From: Heracleum sosnowskyi
Taxonomy: Eukaryota > Streptophyta > Magnoliopsida > Apiales > Apiaceae
Reading direction: 5' to 3'
Assembly (NCBI GenBank): GCA_030848705.1
Contig: CM061237.1
Coordinates: forward strand, 84,687,910-84,751,909
Length of the DNA stretch: 64,000 nt
Shown: piece by piece, positions 56,415 through 64,000 of the stretch
How positions within the stretch are numbered: position 1 is the first letter of the stretch
How the letters are laid out: each line of letters begins with the position of its first letter
The notes under the pieces: model-generated
Database searches by the model: none
What the model was told of the DNA's origin: nothing
The model's input: the letters and a program-made list of their open reading frames with translations, nothing else
Made by a program: the position numbers and the translations under genes

Positions 56415-58763
56415 TCACTGAATGTTAGATTTAAGGATCCAGACTTGCTTGGATCCTTTGGCTTTCTTAACATTGTTAGCTTTTGCAGCGGAAGCACTTT
56501 CAACAGAGTTTAAACTAACATTGTCAGACTTTACACTTGCAGAGTTTGCTCTAATCCATTTCAAGTTGGGTTTTAGCTCATAATAGTTGTGATAAATAGC
56601 ATGATAACGCTTGCAAGTATAAATGGAATGCCAAGTGCTCCCACAGTGTGTGCATAAAGTCTGTGGTCTAACCCTAACATGATCATTCTTTACTCCAGAT
56701 GTGGAGGGTAAAGAGTTAATATCTTTGTTCTTCTTGCAAAACCTGGCAAGATGATTAGTACTACCACAACTATGACATGTTTTTCTAGGAGCAGCAGAAT
56801 TAGGAAGATAATCATTTCTTTTATTAATGCCTACTTTTCCATTCCTATTCTTCTTAAACATTTTCTGTTTGTTGACAGACTTTACTTCTTTGAGCTTATA
56901 TTTGAATTGTTTTTCTGTCATCAAACCAACATTAACCTGTTTATCAAAGATTTTTACTGGTTCTTTAACAGCTTCTATCTCAATCTTATTCTCTGTTATT
57001 GAACCAATATTAACCTGTTTTTCACAAATTTCAATTGGCTCCATAACAGCTTCTTTTACAACAACAGACTTTAGCTTACTGTATTCAGGAACAAATTGCA
57101 CAGGTTTAAGTTGTGGTTTCACTTTAACTTTATCTTTAAACCTAAGTTCATCTCCCTCACAGTAACCTAAGCCTACAGTATCTGTCTGAAAAACCTGATG
57201 TGTGTCTTTTCCAGAATTTGTCCAGGTTTTAATTACTTTCCTCTCTTTTTCCAACTCAGATTCTATTTCCCTATATCTTTTAAGCAACTCCTGTTCAACA
57301 TAAACAGCATCATCTCTTTCCTTTTGAACTTGTTGCATGTTAACAAGTTTCTCTTCAAGGTATTTATTCCTCTCTTTAAGACCTAGATTCTCATATTTGA
57401 TTTTTTCATTCTCTAAAGTCTGATCCCTATAACTAACATGTATGCTTTTAAGAGAAATTCTTAATTCAGATATGTTATCAATATCATAAGCATAAGTTGT
57501 TGGGGGTACCTTGTTTTCAGATGACTCAGCTTCATCTTTAACAGTTGCCATGAGAGCATAATTGACTCCCTCATCTGAGTCTGAAGTGTCTGCCCAGTCC
57601 TTGCCTTTAGTGATGAGTGCTTTCTCTGATTTTCCTTTCTTGCATTCTGGAGCATAATGACCCATCTCTATACACTTGTAGCACTGGATCTCAGACTTGT
57701 CTTTCTTTCCAGACTTGGTATATTTTCCATCAGACTTTCTGAAATTTCTCTTATCAGAGTTTGAATCTCTCCTAGAGAATCTCTTTCCTTTCTTGAAGTT
57801 CTTGAATCCCATCTTCTTGAAGGTCTTCACCATTAAGACAGCCATTTTCATCATCTCTTCTTCATCATCCTCAGAATCAGAAGCTTCATAATCAGTATTT
57901 GAGCCATCATCAGAGTTTGATGACTCACTGTCAGATTTAATGACTAAAGCCTTTCCCTTGGCTTTCTTTCTTGATGATTCCTTCTTGACAGGCTTTTCTT
58001 CAACTTTAAGAGCAACAGATTTTGTCTTCTTTCCAGATCTTTTGTTTCTTTGTTCTATCTCAAGTTCATGAGTTTTGAGCAGCCCATAGATTTCATCAAG
58101 ATCAGTTTCTGCAAGATCATAATTGTCTCTGATTGTTGTTGCCTTTAAATCCCATCTTTCAGGTAGGGATAGAAGAAACTTGAGATTTGACTCTTCAAGT
58201 TCATATTCTTTATCAACCAGGGACAAATCATTCAACAATTTACAAAATCTGTCATATGTATCTGTCAAACTTTCATCAGATCTAGAGTCAAAGTGTTCAT
58301 ACTCATGTGTTAGAATAGTCTTCTTGTTCTTCTTTATAGCACTTGTTCCTTGACACCTGACTTCCAAAGCATCCCAAATTTCTTTGGCAGTCTTGCAGCC
58401 AATAACTCTGTTAGACATAACATTATCTAAGGCACTGTGTAGTAGATGTCTAACCTTTGCATCCTTTGCAATTGATGAGATGTCTTCAGGAGTCAAATCT
58501 TTCTTCTCTTTTGGAACAGTCTTTTGTTCTTGCCCAGTAATAACAGGAGACAATTTAGTTGGCATATGAGGACCATCATTGATTCTATCAAGGTATTCTG
58601 GATCTGTGGCTTCCAGAAACATGGTCATCTTCACCTTCCATATTGGATATTCAACTGGTCTGAGAATTGGAACCCTTATAGTCTCATATCGACTCACAGA
58701 AGTAGGTTGAACCTTCTGAGCATTAGAACCTGCATTAGAACCTTCCTGAGAGTTGTCAGCCAT
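56415..58763 (-). CDS. gag: Element B gag, intact
   Basis: 782 codons, ATG 58763-58761 (MADNSQEGSN), stop TGA 56417-56415. Gag core with YPIWKVKMTMFLEATDPEYL, ILTHEYEHFDSRSDES and FLLSLPERWD. Acidic segment with SNSDDGSNTD; first knuckle CYKCIEMGHYAPEC (about 57,690-57,650); coiled coil (about 57,450-57,220); KNRNGKVGINKRNDYLP; knuckles CHSCGSTNHLARFC and CTHCGSTWHSIYTC; end KQVWILKSN. It should form the nucleocapsid. It is the only intact gag of the four Copia copies. Confidence 0.93.
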   Translation of the reverse strand: MADNSQEGSNAGSNAQKVQPTSVSRYETIRVPILRPVEYPIWKVKMTMFLEATDPEYLDRINDGPHMPTKLSPVITGQEQKTVPKEKKDLTPEDISSIAKDAKVRHLLHSALDNVMSNRVIGCKTAKEIWDALEVRCQGTSAIKKNKKTILTHEYEHFDSRSDESLTDTYDRFCKLLNDLSLVDKEYELEESNLKFLLSLPERWDLKATTIRDNYDLAETDLDEIYGLLKTHELEIEQRNKRSGKKTKSVALKVEEKPVKKESSRKKAKGKALVIKSDSESSNSDDGSNTDYEASDSEDDEEEMMKMAVLMVKTFKKMGFKNFKKGKRFSRRDSNSDKRNFRKSDGKYTKSGKKDKSEIQCYKCIEMGHYAPECKKGKSEKALITKGKDWADTSDSDEGVNYALMATVKDEAESSENKVPPTTYAYDIDNISELRISLKSIHVSYRDQTLENEKIKYENLGLKERNKYLEEKLVNMQQVQKERDDAVYVEQELLKRYREIESELEKERKVIKTWTNSGKDTHQVFQTDTVGLGYCEGDELRFKDKVKVKPQLKPVQFVPEYSKLKSVVVKEAVMEPIEICEKQVNIGSITENKIEIEAVKEPVKIFDKQVNVGLMTEKQFKYKLKEVKSVNKQKMFKKNRNGKVGINKRNDYLPNSAAPRKTCHSCGSTNHLARFCKKNKDINSLPSTSGVKNDHVRVRPQTLCTHCGSTWHSIYTCKRYHAIYHNYYELKPNLKWIRANSASVKSDNVSLNSVESASAAKANNVKKAKGSKQVWILKSNIQ

Positions 58764-58812
58764 GATTATACTTGTGTTTGGATCGATAAACTGTATATAC
58801 TAATCAGCCTTG

Positions 58813-58826
58813 GCTCTGATACCAAT
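58813..58826 (-). other. Primer-binding site of element B
   Basis: Sense strand ATTGGTATCAGAGC next to the LTR; tRNA-Met type. Confidence 0.92.
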
Positions 58827-59319
58827 TGTTAGGCCGAATACACAATATATAATCAATATAAATATGATAATAACAATTGAGAACACTGTTTATGAATCAA
58901 CAACTGAATTATATAAATAATTCTTCTCTCGGTGATGTTAAAGAATCACAGAGAGCTGATAGGTTACAAGAATAATATATTCAGTATTCGCATCCCTTTT
59001 AGGGTTAACCTATCTGTGTTTATATAGTACACAGCTACATAATCAATCTCTAATTGATATTCCTATAAATCAGCTATACAAATTATATCAAATTAGGATT
59101 GCTTCTGTCTTTTGTTCCGTTTCCTTAACTGTCTCAATATATCTTGCTTCTTTCCATCTTCAAGATATATTGCTTCTAGAATCTTTATATTAGCACCGAC
59201 AGCTAAGGTAAACTTTCTCCCCGTCAGACTTTAATAAACTCTGACTGGCTTCCAGTAAACTCTGATGAGTACCTGGTACTTAAACACTGATGAACAAACG
59301 TCAGCAATTATATCTAACA
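58827..59319 (-). repeat. Element B LTR (upstream copy)
   Basis: 493 bp; differs from 45368-45860 at about four sites (near 58,930, 58,949, 59,111 and 59,190). Lacks the C-rich hairpin loop seen in A, C and D; it retains only GTATTCGGCC at the corresponding place. Confidence 0.93.
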
Positions 59320-59324
59320 TAATT

Positions 59325-60628
59325 TCAAACCCAGATTCCAGAGAGGTAATTCTTCTTCCTCCAATAGCACAAAGGGTGGCTATAAAACTGGAACAGTGGA
59401 CAGAAGCACAATTAGATGCTTTAATTGTAATGAGTTGGGACACTTTGCTACTGAATGCAAAAAGCCAAGACAAGCAAGGAGAAACTCATATGATTCAAGT
59501 AAGAAGAACAAGACTGGGAAAGCTTATCTTGCTGAAGGCAAGAGTTGGGATGATACATATAGTGATGAGGAAGATGGTGAAGTTGGAAATCTAGCACTCA
59601 TGACAAAAGAAGGCAACTTTTCATCTTCTAAGTCTGAGGTAAAGTTCACTGACTCTAAAATGATTTATCATCTTAGTAGTACATTATCTTGTGCACGTAG
59701 TGAAAATGATAGAATAATTCTTCAGAATACTTCTCTTGAAAAGGAAGTTAAAGAATTGAGACTAGTGCAAGTTAATCAAGATGAACTTACTAAGAAGGTA
59801 GCTTTTCTTGAGAATAGGGTTAATTGTTATAAACAGTTAGAAACCATTCTTAAAGATAAGATCACTAGACTTGAGACAAAGGTTAGAGCTTACTATAATT
59901 CTTGCAAAACAACAAAAGAGATTTTTAACAAGCAAGCCATTAGTCAAACTGTTGGTTTAGGTTTTGGCTATAACGAGACTGTTGGAATATTAGGCATTAA
60001 TACCCCTAATAGAGTTAGTGTTGAAGAAAGGGGTATTCCACATGTGCTTAAGGGTGTTAAAGATCCTATCTTTAAAGAATCTATAGCAGAACCTTTGATT
60101 GAATCTTCTATCATCATTCAAGAAGAGATGCGTACTGAGGACATTGCCAATGGGATTATCCAATCCAAAAAGTGTGTGCCTAAGACTTCTGTCAAAGTTG
60201 TTCATACAACGAAAAAAAAATTAGACACTCATAAGTTGGAACAAAACAACATGTGTAAAATGCATAACATGCCTAGTGTAGATTTATCTCATAAAGCATG
60301 TGGTGTTGCAAATTGCATGTCTTGTGTTTTTAATGTAATGTATGTTTATTTTAATAGTAAGTATGCATCAAATGATAAGACTGCTCCCCGTCAACATGTT
60401 AATAACAAGAAGCATGTTAGATCCAAGACTGCTAGTCCTCCTAAAGTTAGAGTGGACACATTTATACCTAAGCCTACTCAGAAATTGGTTAAGGCTGGTT
60501 ATAAGTGGAAATGCTCTTTCGTTAAGGAGGTTGAAGTGGTTAAAATAAAAAATGTTGTTTTGCCTGACAAAGGCCAGTTCTTTAAGTATGTCGGACCCAA
60601 TCAAGTTTGGGTTCCGAAGAAGGTTTAA
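59325..60628 (+). pseudogene. gag: Copia element D gag, C-terminal part
   Basis: Picks up the gag frame after Copia B. Knuckle CFNCNELGHFATEC (about 59,410-59,455), coiled coil (59,690-59,890), the Sirevirus-like Cys/His segment HKACGVANCMSC (60,292-60,327), then KTASPP and KCSFVKEVE, ending GPNQVWVPKKV with TAA at 60626-60628. Open throughout this part. The pol frame overlaps the last codons and continues past the stop. Confidence 0.9.
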
Positions 60629-61620
60629 TCAATTTGATATTGCAGGGTGTAGAACAGGTGAACCGAGTTGTGTGGATTCTGGACAGTGGATGTTCAAGGC
60701 ATATGACCGGAGATAGAGCTCTGCTATCAAATGTGGTTCAGAAAGCTGGCCCAGTGGTTACCTTTGGAGATAACAACAAAGGTATAACTGAAGGATATGG
60801 CAGTCTGGAAGCTGATAATGTTGTCATTGAGGATGTATTTGTTGTGGAAGGTCTTGAGCACAATCTTCTCAGCATCAGTTAATTCTGTGACAGATAATAT
60901 GATGTTTCATTTGATAAGGAGAAGTGTCAGATCCTTCACAAGAAGAATGGAAAGCCTGCTCTTCAAGGAGTAAGGAAAGGAAACTTGTTCATAGCTGATT
61001 TTTATTCTGGATGCAAAGATGAAGTTAATTGTTTTTATGCTAAAGCTTCTTCAGATGAAAGTTGGCTATGGCACAAGAAAATGTCTCACCTCAACTTCAA
61101 AACAATGAAGTCCCTAGTCAAGAGGGAATTGTTGAGAGGTCTGCCTCAAATGGAATTTACACAGGAAGGACTGTGTGAGGCATGTCAGAAAGGAAAATCA
61201 AAGAAAGCATCTCACAAGGGCACTGACACATCTTCAATAACTAACCTCATCAGTTACTGCACATGGATTTGTTTGGTCCAGTTAATGTGATGTCTATGTC
61301 AAAGAAGCAATATGCTCTTGTGATTGTCGATGACTATTCTAAATACACATGGGTTTTATTCTTACATTTCAATGATGAAACTTCACAGATGGTGATTGAT
61401 CATGTGAAGTTGATTGAGTTGGATTCTAAGTTTCCAGTCAGAGCTATAAGGTCAGACAATGGAACTGAATTCAGGAATGCAGTTCTGAATGACTTCTGTG
61501 CAGAAAAAGGAATAACAAGACAATACTCAGCCCCCAGAACTCCTCAACAAAATGGAGAAGTAGAAAGGAAGAATCGTACCTTGATTGAAGCTGCAAGGAC
61601 AATGCTAAGTGAATCAAATA
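60629..61620 (+). pseudogene. pol: Copia element D pol: protease and integrase (truncated)
   Basis: Protease WILDSGCSRHMTGDRALLS (about 60,672-60,728). Two stops near 60,880-60,900. Integrase finger WLWHKKMSHLNF and CEACQKGKSKK; a frameshift near 61,250; then the core MDLFGPVNVMS, VDDYSKYTWV, IRSDNGTEFRN and GTPQ-like RTPQQNGEVERKNRTLIEA. Homology ends after MLSES near 61,615, where Helitron J begins. RT and RNase H are not in the window. Confidence 0.88.
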
Positions 61621-64000
61621 ACTCATCATATGCAGGATTAAGCTATCAAACTCCTGTGTCACGGCTTATTAAAAACCCTTGCTTGATGACCACAAGTAAA
61701 ATTCCCTTTCGACTACCAGCGTCAAGACTGTCTGCTAATAAAGCTTCATGTACGAATGACATCAATCCTAGGCTTTTTGACGCTTACAATCAAGGTACAA
61801 ATTCACCTAAGTTGAAATATTATCATCAATATTAATTATTTTGCATTGTCTCCGCACGAGGATGTCATACATATGAAGATATGTTTTATGCTAAAAATGC
61901 ATATAGAGGAAAACAAGATATGCGACCACCAAATTATAGTAATCATCGGACTCAATTTGTTTCTCGCATTACAGAGACACCAGAAACTACCCAAAAGAAT
62001 GAAAATAGCCGGCGTGTGATTGTGAATATCCTAGATATTGATGACCTTGATATACCACGTCTGGGTTTAATAATATGTTTTTCTTAAGTCTATATTAATT
62101 AAGCATATCATATAAGCAAAGCAATTTCTAACTTTATTTTTTTTCCTATTTGTGCTTTTTGAAGAATGGTTTCCTAAAACCTCAAGTAAGTACCCAACAA
62201 TTCTTTTAATATGTGTGGAATTCTATTATTAATTTTAATCAATGATTTCATATATATGGTATTTTAGGTGAACAAACTAAGAGTCGTGAAGCATCAACTT
62301 CTGGAGTAAAAAATTTAATGAATAATTTCAATTTTGTTGGAGATGATTACGAGTATAGAAATACAACTAATGATGCTATGATATCCGGTAAGGGATAACT
62401 ACGCAATGTGTTTTATTTCTTTACTCATCTAAAGGCCAAACTTTTGCATATCTCTCTCATAAAATTTTAAAATTTATTTTGTACAGATGATGATGCTACA
62501 GAACACGATGACCAGTGTAAGTTTCATTTTGGTATTTACTTATATCATAGTTCACGTATAAATTTTATACCCTCACACTAACCAAATACTTTGAAAATCC
62601 TTCAGCTCATCATCAAGGAGAATATCTAAGTGATGATGAATTTGATCTGAATCTTGATATGTTAGGTAAAGTTATCGTCACACCCATTGACAAACCATTA
62701 CTTTTTTTTTGACATCCATAAACATGTCCTTAGTCATTTAAACATTTCTACTCAATATTTTTGCAGAGGTTTGGAAGGGATATATGGACCTTGGAAAGCC
62801 AACTAAAATTTGTCAAAAGTGCAAGGCACGAATGTGGAATGAAGAACGAAATAATAAATCTTCAAAGAAAAATGTGCTGACATTCTCAATATGCTGCAAA
62901 GATGGCCAGGTACAACTCCCTAAAGAGAGGCCACCTCCTCCTTTTTTTAGCTTCTCTACTCTCTGGAGGTGAAAGAACTAGACATTATATGAAGAATATA
63001 CAGAGTTACAATTCATTGTTCCAGTTTACCTCAATAGGAGGGAAAATTGATAGAAAGTTAAACAATGGTGGGGGGGGGGGCATATTGTTTTAAATTAAAT
63101 GGTCAGAATTACCATTTCATTGGTAGCCTCAAACCAAAGGAAAGTGAGATGCCTAAATTTTTCCAGCTCTATGTCTGTGATACCGAAAATGAAATTCAAA
63201 ATCGAATGAATGTAGTCCCAGGTTCGGATCATCTTGATCCTGAAATTGTGGAGGGGTTGTTGAGAATGTTGGACGATGAAAATAAATTGGTAGAAGGCTT
63301 CTGAATGGCCCATGACCAGTTTCAAATGCAAGATCCAGATGAGTTCAGCTTGCTTTTAGTTTCTTCCAAATCAGCATCCGGAAGACCAAATCAGATTGGA
63401 CCATCCAATGAGGTTACAACGTTAATTTTCGGAGATGATGAGGATACTGATCCATTCAGAGATATAATAGTGGAAACCAAACATGGATTTCTTAAGAGGG
63501 TTTTTCAGACATGTAAACATTTTATGCAACTACAATATCCCTTGCTTTTTCCCTATGGCAACGATGGTTTTCATTGTAACATTCCATTGAATTCTAAACC
63601 ACGCAGAGTCGCTGCTGGGCCATCAAATTATGACTTTCCAGATGAAGTCAGACACAGAACGACAGTAAATATGAGAGAATTCCATGCATACAAATTGATG
63701 ATATGTCCTGATGAAGGTAAAAAACACAAAATATTACAAGTTACCTTACCATGCAATTTTCATGTTCTCAGCATATACGAAATTTTGAGCAGTGACCAAT
63801 AATTCAATAATGTATATTTATATCAAATTGATATATCTTTACACTAAATTCTAAAATTTTAATCCATATTTTAGGTATGACTCTACATGTCGGTGGTCGA
63901 TTATGGCATCAATTTGTTGTCGATGCGTTCACTGCAGTTGAGCAGTATAGGGTGGACTGGATAAGGACATATCAACATGTCGTTTTGTTGGAGAGTCTTT
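61621..64000 (+). mobile_element. Helitron J, 5' part (runs off the window)
   Basis: Begins where Copia D integrase homology stops. Helitrons insert at AT without target duplication and start with TC; candidate TC starts lie in 61,611-61,640, but the exact terminus cannot be fixed from one copy. Contents: about 250 bases without clear coding, then the N-terminal half of a Rep/helicase gene. The 3' hairpin and CTRR end are outside the window. Confidence 0.7.
61873..64000 (+). pseudogene. Helitron Rep/helicase, N-terminal part, multi-exon
   Basis: Inferred exons: about 61873-62064, 62165-62185, 62268-62387, 62487-62516, 62606-62665, 62767-63716 and 63875 onward. The six introns are GT...AG, 80-160 bases, all phase 1, and the frame is open across the first five. 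Motifs: a Cys-rich finger CQKCKARMW with FSICCKDGQVQLP, then FTSIGGKIDRKLN, NGQNYHFIGSL, a YPLLFPYGNDGFH box, and VDAFTAVEQYRVDWIRT. These match the region before and into the Helitron helicase-like domain. Breaks: frameshifts at a T-run (about 62,942) and a G-run (about 63,069-63,078), and TGA at 63302-63304. The HUH nuclease and helicase lie beyond the edge. Confidence 0.82.

Larger units (their letters stand above)
45368..59319 (-). mobile_element. Copia element B (Sirevirus type), near full length
   Basis: 13,952 bp including solo LTR I. Ends TGTTAGGCC...ATCTAACA, flanked by TAATT at 45363-45367 and 59320-59324. LTRs 493 bp each, about four substitutions apart by eye. Minus-strand order: LTR, primer site, gag, protease-integrase-RT-RNase H, third ORF, polypurine tract, LTR. 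Same lineage as A but clearly a different family. Lies in gag of D. Confidence 0.95.

Noticed and set aside
62902..63304. Separate small genes in two frames
   Set aside because: They are pieces of one Helitron exon split by homopolymer frameshifts.

Overview
The window is plant nuclear DNA, most likely from a eudicot with a large, repeat-rich genome. The evidence is Sirevirus-type Copia elements, an Athila-type Gypsy element, Tekay-like Gypsy LTRs and a plant-style multi-exon Helitron. I found no host gene, tRNA, rRNA or CRISPR array. Essentially every base can be assigned to a transposable element, and the insertions are nested up to five deep. Letters A-J are my own labels.

Layout. The base layer is Copia element D (+): LTR 43331-44333, gag 44431-45367 and 59325-60628, pol 60640-about 61620. 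A Gypsy element H (-) entered the first bases of D's LTR; only its outer LTR part, 42224-43330, is in the window. Copia C (-) sits in H's LTR: LTR 41213-42223, gag 41151-40774, then 3023-2851, then 1091-164, running off the left edge in the protease. C gag carries a solo LTR G (1092-2850, flanking GCAAG) and a 37.7-kb nested Gypsy E (+, 3024-40773, flanking CCTTA). E's 5' LTR was invaded by Athila-type F (+, 6929-18411, flanking ATGTT). E's 3' LTR was invaded by Copia A (-, 26850-38860, flanking GAATA). D's gag was invaded by Copia B (-, 45368-59319, flanking TAATT), and B's reverse transcriptase by a 3.35-kb solo LTR I (50607-53958, flanking ATCTT). D's integrase is cut near 61620 by Helitron J, which runs off the right edge.

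State of the elements. F, A and B have LTR pairs differing at only a few sites and keep long reading frames, but none is intact. F gag-pol has one TGA. A has three frameshifts in pol, a TAG in gag and a TGA in ORF3. B has a TGA in ORF3, the LTR insertion, and a deletion that removes the protease aspartate. E is heavily decayed and lacks the gag capsid domain; its LTRs (about 5 kb) are longer than its internal region (4.2 kb).

How the parts work together. Each element shows the standard order: LTR, tRNA primer site, gag, protease-integrase-RT-RNase H (Copia) or protease-RT-RNase H-integrase (Gypsy), polypurine tract, LTR. A, B and F also carry a third ORF after pol, and its N-terminal halves look alike across the Copia/Gypsy divide.

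Main discovery candidate: several elements carry a private short motif, repeated in the LTR and, in four of them, again inside coding sequence. These are ATCAGGAT in A, CAGAGTTTA in B, TCCGTAGA in C, GATAGTCAT in D (LTR only) and the GGCGCggcaGCGCC hairpin in F. In A and B the LTR copies and internal copies lie in opposite orientation. Other candidates are a covarying hairpin near the Copia LTR ends, a splice-acceptor-like site at every Copia gag/pol border, and a possible gag exon inside the LTR of E.
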